A stretch of 64,000 nucleotides of DNA from Ophiodon elongatus (lineage: Eukaryota; Chordata; Actinopteri; Perciformes; Hexagrammidae), in the NCBI GenBank assembly GCA_016806645.1, contig JACSYO010002159.1, forward strand, positions 7,799,501 to 7,863,500, written 5' to 3'. The notes beneath the pieces were generated by a model. It did no database searches. It was not told the origin of the DNA and saw nothing but the letters and a program-made list of their open reading frames with translations. This document shows, one piece after another, positions 53,331 to 64,000 of the stretch. Position 1 is the first letter of the stretch. Each line of letters begins with the position of its first letter. Position numbers and translations under genes: made by a program.

Positions 53331-55754
53331 AATCAATTATTTATTCTATTTTATTCTTTTTCTGAAATGGCAAAAGTGACTGAATTTAAAACTGACTCTT
53401 CTTTTTCCTGTCTCCCATTTCTCGCCGCCTCTTCAGAAAGAGGAGAGCATGCAGCTTCACATCATTAGCTCTCTGGGTAATGTGCTACCGTGCAACTGAT
53501 GCACGTCAAAAACAAGGCAAGGGAACCTCACCTAAACGTACAAGTGTAGGTAATGTCAAGCCTGTTTTTTTTTTTGTTTTTTTTTGTTTTTTTTGGAAAG
53601 CCTGAATAAATAACAACAAGCCCGAACCAAGCACCGCCTACAAACTGGCACCGACTTCCAAGATGAAATGAAAAAAAAAAGACAATCTGAACAGCTCTCA
53701 TCTGAGGAAACGTTTTCGGTCCAAGCGGTACTCGCTGTAAAATAATCATCATCAGCTCTGTACATTCCTAAAACAATCGATGGCGACACTATTCACATCT
53801 CTCTCATGAGAGACGGTGATAGTTCATTCTAAAAACGTGACCACATCTATTGAAATGATTAACCAATGAAATGTCATTTAAAAAGCAGATTCTCTTTATA
53901 GCCCGATGAGTGAGAAACACAGTCTCTCTTTCTCACACGTACACATAAAACAGGTCCCTGATTCTGACTCAAGACGGACAAGGTCTCTTCCATAGCACCG
54001 TGATTTAACTAGTGCATACACGAACACACGCACACTCTTCTGTACAGTAAAAAGCACCAAATGACACAATCTGTGTCATTTGTTGAGGGCATACAGCCTG
54101 GCCTCACTACCTCTGCAAGTCAACTGACTTTAACTGCACTCTCGTGGTGTCTACCTTTAGCTGGTTAATGTGTCGTGAGAGCATCAGTCTACAGGGTTCA
54201 AACTGCACATTTGTAGAAATGGACCATGAGTGTGGAAATATGTTCATTCATCTTGTACAGCAGAGTGACATTTCATCTCACAAATCATGGGGACATTATA
54301 ACACTCATACATACAATGAGTCTTGGCCATAAAGTTGAAATTAAAGCTATTTGTTCAACACTGGTTAGCAACTGTCTAATGGTTCCTCACGTCACACACA
54401 ACCACGTTAACATTCTCTAAACCTGAATACGACACCCCCCACACACACACACACACACTCTCTACCTGCAGTCTTTGGAATGTAATACATTGATTCCCAA
54501 TGAAGAGGTTGGTCAGGTGTTTTCTGCCGACACTGGGAAAGATAACTGTTATTAGTCATGTCTACATATGTATGTTAGCCACGAGCAATTTGTTAAATTG
54601 AGATCGCAACTGAAATGCGTGCAGTGGTGCATCGTGTGTGTGCTGTGCAGTGCGAGCGTTTCCTTGGTGGGTTCTCCGTGTGAGTAGTGTGTCAGCAGTT
54701 CAAGCGCACAAAAACACACACATGCACATGGTGGTTTGCAATAAGTGTTGGTAGAATAAAAAAAAAAATAAAAAAAAAAGCTGAACAGAATATTGTAGTG
54801 TAGAAAAGTGTTACTCCAAATATGATTATTTGAAAAAAGGAGCAGCGGGGTTTTTATAAAAAAGCAGTATGATTAGTATTACAAGAAGTCACTGAGGCAT
54901 CGGAGTAGAGTGGAAAATTGAGAGGAGGTGATGTCCTGTGGCGATAACCCAGCCAGTGGGGTGCAGGACAAGTGTGTGTGAGTGTGTGTTTGTGTGTAAG
55001 CGGTTGAAATTTGTCCACTGTAGTCTTCAGTCTCTTTTGGCCCAGTTGTTTTTATAGGACTCTAAAAAAAGGCAGAAACAAACAAAGTTAGACCAACAGC
55101 CATTCAAACTACTAACATTGACATACGCCCCACTGTAATTTAAAAACATATCCAGTTTGGTAATTTAGAGTTGTAGAAAATCCAAGATAAAAGAAGTCTC
55201 ACAGAAAAACAAATGAATCAAATTAGATTTAGAGGGTAATGGGATTTTTTTATAGTGGGGGAAAAAGTAGCCATTTAAGATCCCTGTATTTTAAGCCAGC
55301 GAGGATTCAACAAAAAAATAGATTTGAAGCCATTTGTAAAGCTCAATAAATTCTCAAAGAAACTGGACTTTTTAAAAATGTGCTACGGTCCACTTAGAAA
55401 TTGAGGCTATCGATAGGTTATGAGATTCAATAGAGACTTTGGGAAACTACTCTACTCATAGACAGATTAAAGGTGTTCTCCAACACTTAATTTAGTAATG
55501 CACTTTCATAAAGATGAAGGATTTGCAAGAGACAGGTTTTGAAAATGAAAGGTCAAAAGAGAAGCAATGGAGGCAGATATTCTGACTTAAGTTCAGAGTG
55601 TTACAATTTCCAAAATGCAACTCAATAGACTTTCCTTAAACCCTTCATTGCCTGTTAAATGTACCGCAATCAAACTCCACACCCCTATTTTGTAATGCAG
55701 GCTTTCTGTCAAAAACGGGACCCCCCCCATCTCACCAGAATTACGACAGTGCTG
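53331..55754 (-). other. strn4: Probable strn4 3'UTR
   Basis: No coding sequence is recognised after the strn4 stop codon until two clustered minus-strand AATAAA hexamers at plus 53350-53355 and 53340-53345. That gives a 3'UTR of about 2.4 kb. Two splice-site-flanked segments inside (54466-54532 and 55027-55061) are discussed as findings; neither was accepted as coding. Confidence 0.4.
53340..53355 (-). terminator. strn4: Paired candidate poly(A) signals, strn4
   Basis: Two AATAAA hexamers on the minus strand, 10 bp apart, about 2.4 kb after the stop codon. Confidence 0.4.
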
Positions 55755-55924
55755 TCAGACAAAGATCTTGGCAAGTGCATCTGCGCCGGCGCTGGCGATG
55801 AAGGGCTGCGAAGCGTGGAAGGCCACGTCATGGATGGCCTCGTCGTGCTTCTTCCTGTGAGCCGTGATCTCCTGCACGCACGTCCTGTTGTCCAGCATCC
55901 ACAGACGCACCGAGCAGTCGTGGC
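55755..55924 (-). CDS. strn4: strn4 last coding exon (WD7, stop)
   Basis: Encodes HDCSVRLWMLDNRTC, ITAHRKKHDEAIHDVAFH and the C-terminal AGADALAKIFV, then TGA. Closes the beta-propeller. Confidence 0.95.
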
Positions 55925-58900
55925 CTGCAGGGGGCGGAGAGAGGGTGAAAACAAAGACAATGGCACAGGGACAAAGACCACTGTGGAGTGCAATGTAAAG
56001 AAATTCTTTATGTTGTTTGAAAAGCTAGACTTAATGCACAACTTCTTCTGCAATGCATTATAGTGTGACTTTAGAGAGAGTACTGATTGTGAGGCTTTCT
56101 GATGGTTTCATTCTATCTAAACATGAGTTTGAGGATGTGTATTACTATGTACTTTCTTTGCGTCACAAAAAATTCCCGTTACCCATTTATCAATTCCTGA
56201 GAAACACACACTCGTGTACAGAATGGACGCAGTATTAAAAGAAACTGTTGGCATTAAAATGATTTGGGAATAAGACAATAGTTTACGGTATTTTGATAAT
56301 GAGGAAGCCCGATCCTAAGATGTTCAGGTAAATAAGGACACAGTAAAGCTGAGTGGTACTCACTGCCAGAGATGAGGTAAGTGCCTTTAGGGTCTGTAGT
56401 GAGACAGGTGACCGCATCCAGGTGAGCCACCATTGAGTGGACAACTTTACCTGTTTCAATACACAAAACAAGCTTTTTTTTTTTAGGTGCATTCACATTC
56501 CAGAAATTACCAGATGATCAGAACAAATAAAAAGACATGCAGCTACCTGTCTTGTTGTCTAGGAAGCGGATGGTGCGGTTCTCATGTGCAGTGATGGAGA
56601 CGGGCTCAGACGGGTGACTGACCACACGGTTGATAAGCTCACTGCCTGCAAAGGAAGACAAACAACTCCATCTGAATCCCATACGGTTTTTTCCACTCCA
56701 CTATTTATTTTGAATTGATCTCAAAGCGGGTTACAAACAGGCTCCAGAACATACCATCCTTGGTCTGCGTCTCTAGTGCAGTGATGCTCTGCTCTGTGTT
56801 GAGGTCGTAGAGTAGTGTCTCACCAACGTCGTATGACACAACCACCTGGTTGGGGTCAGTGGCCACAAAGGCTACTGAGGTGGGGGTTCCGTGCTCTGGG
56901 AGAAGACGCGAGATGATCAAGTTGTGAGGCATGGACACAATACAAAGCTCAAAAAGCACGTCTTCACACTCAACACAGACGTCTACCTCTCTCCTTATTG
57001 AAGACAGACAGGCAGGGAGCAGAGTTCTGAGGGTCCCAGACGCGAATGGTGCCATCGGCTGAGCACGAGGCGAGACGATGGTGAACCGCTGAGTAAGTTA
57101 GCCCCCACACGCTGTCCTCGTGGCCGGCTAGTACACTGCTCTCGATGCCAGGATCTGGACGGGCGAGCGCACATATTAAAAAATACACTTCTAAATTGGA
57201 AAATCATTCGTACTCTGCAGTTGATCGTGACTGACCGTAATTATCATAAGGATCCACGTTGAGGTCTGGCATCTTCCAACATCTGACGGTTCCATCTAGA
57301 CCCCCGCTGTAGCAGGATTCTCCGTCCTCGTCCATGGTCAGCGACAGAACAGCTCCACTGGACATAAAGAGAGGGGCATCAGTGGTGGCACTGCATCCGT
57401 GTATGGTTTGGATTTGGATTTGTACTCAACTCACCTGTGTGCTCTAAATGTGTAGATGGGCTCAACATCCAACGCTGCGTTCCTGTGGAGGGAGGCAATC
57501 TTATGAATTTGCTTCTTATCGTTGCTGTGTTTGATTTTGCATTTGTACGTTATCTGTCCTACGAAAGCCTTTGGAGTGAGTTGTGAGTATAAAAAGAGCT
57601 AAATGAATGTTCTTCACTCCCTGTGGATCTGAGGATTCTTACTTTTTAGAGTGCATGGCCTTGTTGAGGTTCCACAGTTTTAGAGTGCCATCCTCAGAGG
57701 CTGTGAGCAGCACTGCTTGACTGGGGTGAAAGGTCAAAGCGCGGATGGCATCAAAGTGGCTGCGTAGTGTGAAACGAGGGTTCCATGTCTTCTTAAACTC
57801 GTCTCTGTTATCTTGCATCTGACAGGACAAAGATTTAAAAAGAAAGAGTCAACATTCACACATAGTGTGCACGTGAACATGCACGTTGGATTACAATCCT
57901 GTGTGTTGACCAGAACAAATGTGTAATTACATCCATGGAGAGATCGTTGTCATTGGCAACGGTGAGGTCAGCTAGTTCACCCAGGTTCATGTCTCCTCCT
58001 CCGACAGCATCCATAATGAAGACGTCAGAGGAGAAACCTAGGGCGCCACCTGCAGGTCGGAGGTGAAAAAGCACAAGAGTTACACAAAACATTATGGCTC
58101 TATGAATACAGGCTGAGATGAAGAGAATCTAAAATTTAGCAATGAGTCTTAGATCTCCCTGGCAAGCGTCCATTCATTTTGTTTCCTTACTACCACACTG
58201 TATCGGAGGAAATATTTAAAAGGTGTAGGAGCAGTTTTGTACGTTTACACCTCCGCAGGCTTTAACATTGAACAAAACTGAGACAAGATATCATCCAAAT
58301 TGTTTTGGTTTAACGTCTAAGCTACAATCAAGCGTGTAGGATAGTCTACGGTTTTCGATGGGGCATATATGGTGGGGGAGTCTTACCTTCCCCGGGGCGA
58401 GCCTGTCCTGATACAGAGGGGGGCGGGGTGGGTTTAGGGGGGAAGTCCGACATCATGCCTTGTAACTTGTTCCTGCGGTTCTCTGAACCCGGCAAGAGGA
58501 GAGAGACACAAAACATCCAGTCATGCAGAGGGGCGGAGGACGGTTGGAGAGGCCAGCAGACGGACAGATGAGAGACAGACGGATGTAGACAGAGGCAAAA
58601 AGATAGACTTCATTCTTTCAATACAAAACATACACTCAAACAATAAAAAGAAAATATGAATTTTTGTGAGAGGATGAAATCAATAAGAGCACAGGGTTAC
58701 AGTGTAAATATGACACAAAGAATGAAATGTGGACATTAAAAAGAGAAGGCAGCATGCTTGACCACCTTTGAAATGACCCCGCACCACAGAAAATACATCT
58801 ACAGACAGAGATGACAGCTACACAGCTCTCAAGAATCACAGACTGACAGCTCGTGAAACAGGACAGAGAGACAGGTGGTTGGGAAAAGAGGTTGGTTTTA

Positions 58901-61322
58901 TTGACAAGAAGAGATGCCAGGACACAATGAGAAGTAAAAGATAAAAAAGTGAGCGGGGAGGGGGTGGGGGGCAAAAAAGACAGATACACTGGTGGCAGTG
59001 ATTCTGGCAGTGCTGTGCTGATGATGTTGCTATGGCAACAGCGTACCTAACTCCCGTCCGTCCCCCGAGATCCGGGCCTCTCCCGCCCCCTCCCCATCCT
59101 CCCCCGAGCCCAGGAAGTCAAATTCACTGAGGGCATCTTCCGAGTCGTCTTCGTCCTCCTCGTCCTCCGGGTCTAGGTCTGTGGTCATGGGCTCCGAAGC
59201 CATCTGGACATAAGACAGCAGAGAAGAGGATTTACTACGTGATTAGTCATGAATAAAGTTTGCAGTTCATAGTTTGTGTTTAGTCATTCAATCTTCCTCA
59301 TTTTATTCCTAAATCACTGGTCATACCTTTACACGAGACTTCTTGTTCTTTCGCGGTCCATCGATGCAGTCAGTGGCCATGCCTTGGAAGTCATCCTCCT
59401 CGTCACTGTCGTCTTCATCATCATCCTCACAGCCATGCAGGAAGGGGATCTTGTCGAGCACCGAGCCGCCCAGACGTTCCTTAGAGCTTTCCTTGCCCGC
59501 GTTCCTACAAATGCACAGACAATTATTCTCTCCACTCCAGTTAATAAGGGAAAGAATTATATTTAGGTCAATACCATGCAGAGGGAGGCAGGACGACCTC
59601 AATTATAGTTATATAAGACCTTATTATAGGAAGTTTGGCCACAGCAGTCTACATTACAGTATAGCTATTTTTTAATCATATAAAAAAGGTTTTATGGGTG
59701 CACCCGTGCTTTTTTTTTTTTACTGTCCTAGTTAAACATTAACATTTTGATAATTCTATCCTAAAATATTTCCACACATATTTCATCTTTACCTGCCTCT
59801 TTTTATAATCTTACCGTGTCTATAACAATGTTACCATGCTTTTAGGATTAGGGTGTGCTATTGTTTCACATTTCTGCTACAGACAAATGCTACTTACAAA
59901 GCAGCCTTATGATGCGATGACGAACTGTCTCGTGTAAAAAGTGCACTGTTTATAAAGATACTGCACTTACTAATACTGTACATCGATCACAGTAAAGACT
60001 CTCCCTGTGTAAGAGGTCTTTGTCAGATGCTTAAGAAGAGAACCCACTCTAGACAGTGCGGTGTGTGCACTACCGTTTGCACTAAAAGGACCCAAATCAG
60101 CCTGCCATAATATTTCAAGCTCATGTCTGTGAATAGATAATCAGATTATGTCATGAGATGTAAATTAGGCCATGTTAATATTTGGCAACAGAAGAACCGC
60201 ATGACCATTATAATTTCTTTAGGTGAAAAATATAAAAAATAAAGTTTTATAGCAGTCGCAGGTATGGAAAGATCATTCAAGAGAACAAACTAAAATAAAG
60301 AAAATGTCATTCTCTGTTTTAATCATAAGAAGTGTCATGATTTGGGCCTCGTGTTGTAAACTGTGGGTGTCTTCACTATTCTGATTGGCGGAGCAACAGC
60401 AGAGAGATTCTATCAGCTTCCGCAGTCTCACCTCTTGATTTGTTCCTCTATCTGTCTGACCAACATCGACTCTCCACCCGCCCGGGGCTCAGGCTCAGGA
60501 CAGATTTCAATGGGTGGAGGCCCGTTGGCCTCGGGGCTGCTCCGCCCGAGCAGCGAGCGCACGCGCTTAGATCGCATGTCCAGGATAGTGTCTGAATAAC
60601 CCACTTCTTCAAGGTATCTACGTTCACAGGAAAAAGCACACATTAATTAATATCCACCCACATATAAATCATTCTAGTCTAGATCGCAAGTTTAACACCA
60701 ATGATAAAGTACTAATGGACTAAAAAAGTATTGTACTGAAATAAAAAGGAGTGGATGACACAAAAGGCCTTACTTGCGTAGTAGCTGACGTCCCTCTTTC
60801 CAGGACATCTGATTGGCTGGCTCAGAGTCTGACTCAGCCGGCCCATTGGGAACTACAGAAAATAGATTGTCAATAGTGATGCAACGCATGAGCAGGATGA
60901 AAGTAAAAGCAGACATTTTGAGTTGCTCTGAAAGTAAAGCAGCAGTAACAGAGTGTATAAGGGCTTGGTTAAACATACGTTGGTCTGCTTCTGTCTCTGG
61001 TTTCTTGTCTCCGGGACTCTGGTCATTTCCTGTCTTCAGCTTCTGATGCTTAGCCCTGCAACCCCACAGAATACCACAAGAGGGCAGCATTACAGGAAAA
61101 CCGTTTCACTATCAAATTCGCTATTCCTTCAGCATGCAAAACATTATGACAGAAGGTTGAGTGAATAACAGACACGAGGACACAGGGACAGAAAGGAGTT
61201 TCCTGTCATTTGTCTTACCTCTCTTGTTTGAGGGCGTACTCCAGCATCTTGATCCGCCTCACCAGGTCCTGTTTCATATTCTCCTGTCCTTTCCTCTCAC
61301 CCTGTAGGAATGCCACCTGAGC
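55755..61322 (-). CDS. strn4: strn4: striatin-4, exons 2 to last (5' end outside window)
   Basis: Sixteen exons with consistent GT/AG sites and phases total 2007 nt and give 668 residues plus stop, beginning at AQVAFLQGERKGQEN. Numbering from there: coiled coil 1-34 (dimerisation and PP2A binding in the family); calmodulin-binding segment within YLEEVGYSDTILDMRSKRVR about 88-112; acidic blocks about 175-190 and 215-235; seven WD40 repeats from about 345 to the C-terminal ASAGADALAKIFV. Striatins are the regulatory B''' scaffold of STRIPAK complexes, joining PP2A to GCKIII kinases and MOB4. STRN4 is favoured over STRN/STRN3 by the ERLGGSVLDKIPFL region and by its position next to prkd2. Exon 1, with the caveolin-binding motif and the rest of the coil, lies past the right edge; about 80-100 residues are missing. 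Confidence 0.95.
56364..56450 (-). CDS. strn4: strn4 coding exon (WD6)
   Basis: Encodes KVVHSMVAHLDAVTCLTTDP then KGTYLISG, near-identical to the striatin consensus VHSMVAHLDAVTCLAVDP. Confidence 0.96.
56547..56645 (-). CDS. strn4: strn4 coding exon (WD5)
   Basis: Encodes SELINRVVSHPSEPVSITAH then ENRTIRFLDNKT, the degenerate fifth blade. Frame joins both neighbours through split Gly codons. Confidence 0.96.
56755..56895 (-). CDS. strn4: strn4 coding exon (WD4)
   Basis: Encodes HGTPTSVAFVATDPNQVVVS then YDVGETLLYDL. EHGTPTSVAF is a striatin-family hallmark. Confidence 0.96.
56987..57154 (-). CDS. strn4: strn4 coding exon (WD3)
   Basis: Encodes VLAGHEDSVWGLTYSAVHHR then LASCSADGTIRVWDP, a canonical GH…WD repeat. 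Confidence 0.96.
57236..57357 (-). CDS. strn4: strn4 coding exon (WD2)
   Basis: Encodes GAVLSLTMDEDGESCYSGGL then DGTVRCWKMPDLNVDPYDNY. DPYD.Y is conserved in striatins. Donor is a less usual gtcagt. Confidence 0.94.
57435..57482 (-). CDS. strn4: strn4 short coding exon (48 nt)
   Basis: Encodes NAALDVEPIYTFRAH, linking WD1 and WD2. Below ORF-detection size; found from splice sites and homology. Confidence 0.93.
57643..57818 (-). CDS. strn4: strn4 coding exon (WD1)
   Basis: Encodes EFKKTWNPRFTLRSHFDAIR and LLTASEDGTLKLWNLNKA, the first blade of the propeller. Confidence 0.97.
57931..58049 (-). CDS. strn4: strn4 coding exon (pre-propeller linker)
   Basis: Encodes DVFIMDAVGGGDMNLGELAD then LTVANDNDLSMD, matching the DVFIMD…GDLADLTVTNDND block of STRN4. 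Confidence 0.95.
58387..58482 (-). CDS. strn4: strn4 coding exon (proline-rich linker)
   Basis: Encodes NRRNKLQGMMSDFPPKPTPP then PSVSGQARPGE. Length and proline content vary among striatins. Confidence 0.9.
59047..59203 (-). CDS. strn4: strn4 coding exon (acidic segment)
   Basis: Encodes a strongly acidic run (DLDPEDEEDEDDSEDALSEF) followed by DFLGSGEDGEG, as in human STRN4. Confidence 0.93.
59327..59504 (-). CDS. strn4: strn4 coding exon (RLGGSVL…IPFL)
   Basis: Encodes KERLGGSVLDKIPFLHGCED, an acidic block, and a basic end (RKNKKSRVK). This region is a good STRN4 discriminator. Confidence 0.95.
60432..60617 (-). CDS. strn4: strn4 coding exon (calmodulin-binding region)
   Basis: Encodes YLEEVGYSDTILDMRSKRVR then SLLGRSSPEANG, a proline/glutamate linker and VRQIEEQIK. 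Confidence 0.96.
60774..60852 (-). CDS. strn4: strn4 coding exon (79 nt)
   Basis: Encodes PNGPAESDSEPANQMSWKEG then RQLLR; WKEGRQLLR is invariant in striatins. Confidence 0.95.
60979..61055 (-). CDS. strn4: strn4 coding exon (77 nt)
   Basis: Encodes AKHQKLKTGNDQSPGDKKPE then TEADQ, equivalent to human AKYHKLKFGTDLNQGEKK. Confidence 0.93.
61219..61322 (-). CDS. strn4: strn4 coding exon 2 (coiled coil)
   Basis: Encodes AQVAFLQGERKGQENMKQDL then VRRIKMLEYALKQE, the striatin coiled coil. Starts in phase 0, so exon 1 ends on a codon boundary upstream, outside the window. Confidence 0.97.
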
Positions 61323-62430
61323 CTGAAACACACACATACAGGATGGTAAGGGACACAAAGTTCCTTCAAAAAAGGCACACACTCGCAAAAATACACGATC
61401 ACAAAATCAATTTATATTGACATCATAACTGCAGCATGTGCTTTCTCAATTAAAGCTAGAAAAGCATTTGATATCAACGGAGATCACAAGCAGAGACCGT
61501 GAAGGAAGCATTTTGATGTGACAAGCATAGCAAACATGACTTCTGAGAAGCCGGAGGAATAAGTAGAGGGTTGTGGAACAGAGCTCTTATTTTTAAACTT
61601 CTCCTAACCGAGGCCTCAGTGCGCATCTGCAGAGGAGGAAAAACAAGACACACACCGGCCAAATTCAAATACCCTCTTTTAAGACACATCCTTCCTTTGT
61701 GTGGTTCCCTTCTCACTTTCCTTCCTCAACTGAGCTAATACAATCCTTACCTTGAGGAAAGAGATGTGCACTGCCCATTCTTGCCATATGGCAAAAGAAA
61801 TGTAAGAAGAAAAAAAATGTGATAATGAGAGAATGCAGGGTGACAACACGTTCAAGATTTGACAAGGGCTATCTTTAGACAATGTCTTCCCTTGGGTTAG
61901 GCATCAAATGGCAAGACTTGACAAAGAAGTGAAAGGGCTGCCGGGGTGATGAGAAAGGTTTGTATCATAAGTGCAAAGCATGCTTGGTGCAATGTTTTAC
62001 ACAAAGTGATGCTTCACAGTGGGCAGTCTTTGAGCAAAACAGATTCACACCAGGAAACAAACATCCTGCCCTCTATTAGGTGGAGGAGAAAAACAACAAA
62101 ACAACTCTGTTCCCAGTTACGTAGAAGTAGGTTAAAAAAAAAAAAGCCTACCCCCCGTTTCTAATGTCAGGATTTGCATGCAGGTATTCACTGGCACAAT
62201 AGTTTTGCATTTTCACCCTCTCTGTCTCTCTCTGTGTCTGTCTGTGCCAAGCGGTGCTGGAGCATTAATGACTGTTGTTTTACAGTCCATTTCTCCTCTG
62301 CACGTCCCTGTGTGTGTCCATGAGTCTGCTCCCACACGCATATGCGGTTCCATAAAAGTGGAACAGTCTAAAAACACTATCTCATGGGGCAGACACTCGG
62401 TCTACTTGAGAGGGTAGTCAATCATCCGGG

Positions 62431-62431
<1 letters not shown>

Positions 62432-62525
<94 letters not shown>
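62432..62525. repeat. (CA)n microsatellite of about 94 bp
   Basis: Uninterrupted CA run. Confidence 0.95.
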
Positions 62526-62527
<2 letters not shown>

Positions 62528-63908
62528 TACTACTGCCGAGTAATCCTGATTAATACAATGTGATTTTATATGCTTATCTGAGAAGTTTGGAGATAATTGT
62601 CAAAGCTAGCATGTCAACACTGCAGGCATCCCCAAAGAGGTTATGAAATACAGATATGCAGTTCAATTTTTAAAAGAAGTAAATAATAACTAATTAATTT
62701 ATGTTTTTTTTATGTATAAGGAGCACTGAAAGGAAAGGTTGAATAGCAATGCGTGCATGTATTCAACAAGCCAGGAGGACTAGTGAAACACAAAAATCTG
62801 CTTCGCCTTGTACAAACAGCCATGTAACATATCATTTGCTGTGGTTATGTGGTTGAAAGAGCAGCTGGCATAGGGTTAGCTACAACAGCTAGTTAGCTGA
62901 GATTTTCCAGCTGCACACAAGTAGTGATTGTGTAGTTGTTGTGTTTTGTTATGGTAGAAACTCTTGTTCCAGTGCAACAGAATCAAATATAAATGCTAAA
63001 TATGCTAAAATACAAGCCAAGCAGGCTGTTCTGCTAGCAGCAAAGTGTCATAATGCGGGGAACATGTACATTATATACTGCGTACTATAAACGGACAACA
63101 AATGGAACACTTGAGCTCGCATTAAAAAGGTAATCTTCGAAAGGAAATGGCAAAATAAGGATAACATTAAAAGGTTGACCTGGCATCCACAATAACGACA
63201 AAGAACTCTTCTGGTACTGTGGCCTGCTGTTGATCAGGTAGAGCCAACTTGGGTACGAAGAAGGGGCCGAGTGGTGGAACATGATGTCCTCTATACACAA
63301 ATAAATAAATCCTGAACACAGAATCCTCAGAGTGCTGACATTGCTACTTTTTGGTGGGTGAAAACAACATTGTCAGCTCAGCATTGATACACAGATTCGG
63401 CCTATCTCGTACAGATAGGTGGATGCCGAGCTCTTGTAAACAGCTCCTATGTCGGCCGAATTTGAACTGAACGGAAAAAAAAAAAAAAAGAAAAAGCCTG
63501 AACCAAAAGCAGCTTAATCAAAACGGTCACAGTAATGTCACCGTAGTGCGAACAGCGATTTGATCATTTGCTGATGTACATTTGAACAGTGATTCCATCA
63601 CTAAACTCAAACAAAGTCAATAGTCGGTGACTATACTGCTCTTTGAACTAAATTATTTGAACCGGCGAAGTGCTTCGTAATTTCCACATCTAAAAGGAAT
63701 GCGTCTACTTCTTCCTTCAGGGGCAGGACACGCGTTTCTACTCCTACTCACACACACACAGACGAGCTGCAACCTGCTCTCACACAGAGATAACATCACA
63801 CCCCTGTGAGCCAGTGTCACACAACTGTGTTCCTAGAAGGACAATTCCCAGCAGTGCACAATACCTTAAATCCCAACACTGCTTTGCTGGCCCAAGGACA
63901 GACAGACA

Positions 63909-63950
<42 letters not shown>

Positions 63951-63966
63951 TACATACACACACACA
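63909..63966. repeat. (CA)n microsatellite with CATA interruptions
   Basis: CA array flanked by GACA units and broken by ATACATACATA near its right end. Confidence 0.9.
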
Positions 63967-64000
63967 CCTGCCATATACATAAAGGTAGCCAAAACAGAAG

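Larger units (their letters stand above)
61323..64000 (-). other. strn4: strn4 intron 1 (partial)
   Basis: The expected exon-1 signature (a HFIQHEWARFE-type coil) is not found on the minus strand up to the window edge. The stretch holds microsatellites and no other recognisable gene. Confidence 0.8.

Noticed and set aside
59343..59675. Serine-rich 110-codon plus-strand ORF
   Set aside because: It is the antisense of the acidic strn4 exon at 59327-59504.

Overview
The window looks like teleost fish nuclear DNA, probably from a percomorph; the species cannot be fixed from sequence alone. The evidence is vertebrate genes split into many short exons with GT/AG introns, very long CA/GT and GA microsatellites, several interspersed repeats of familiar teleost type, and coding exons nearly identical to vertebrate protein kinase D2 and striatin-4.

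Layout: (1) 107-334, plus strand: last coding exon of a rhodopsin-family GPCR, closest to prolactin-releasing-peptide receptors (PRLHR/GPR10), with a probable 3'UTR to about 1.26 kb. (2) 1.3-8.4 kb: AT-rich intergenic DNA with a degenerate tandem repeat at about 1.96-3.44 kb and an interspersed repeat at 7.0-7.3 kb. (3) 8512-9561, minus strand: an intact single-exon GPR132/G2A-like receptor of 349 aa. (4) 9.6-17.5 kb: intergenic, with two overlapping perfect hairpins at 13.04-13.10 kb. (5) 17973-49604, minus strand: complete prkd2. I placed 19 coding exons whose lengths total 2811 nt, giving one uninterrupted 936-aa reading frame; intron 1 is about 22 kb and carries most of the mobile elements and microsatellites. 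(6) 49.6-55.75 kb: prkd2 upstream region, spacer, and probable strn4 3'UTR. (7) 55755-61322, minus strand: strn4 exons 2 to last (16 exons, 2007 nt, 668 aa plus stop, all in frame). Exon 1 lies beyond the right edge, so 61.3-64 kb is part of strn4 intron 1.

The tandem prkd2-strn4 arrangement on one strand matches the human PRKD2-STRN4 pair on 19q13.32. prkd2 encodes a diacylglycerol-responsive Ser/Thr kinase (two C1 domains, PH, kinase). strn4 encodes a WD-repeat scaffold of the STRIPAK phosphatase/kinase complex. Both are signalling genes, but their adjacency is ancestral synteny and not an operon.

I found no clearly novel system. The items most worth a second look are a foldback element at 38.06-38.65 kb with a perfect 28-bp palindrome at its core, the double hairpin at 13.04-13.10 kb, a HPW-to-HVY change at the end of the Prkd2 kinase domain, an 18-nt microexon in prkd2, a Z-DNA-type CA/CG tract just upstream of the prkd2 start codon, and a 254-codon antisense ORF in prkd2 intron 1.
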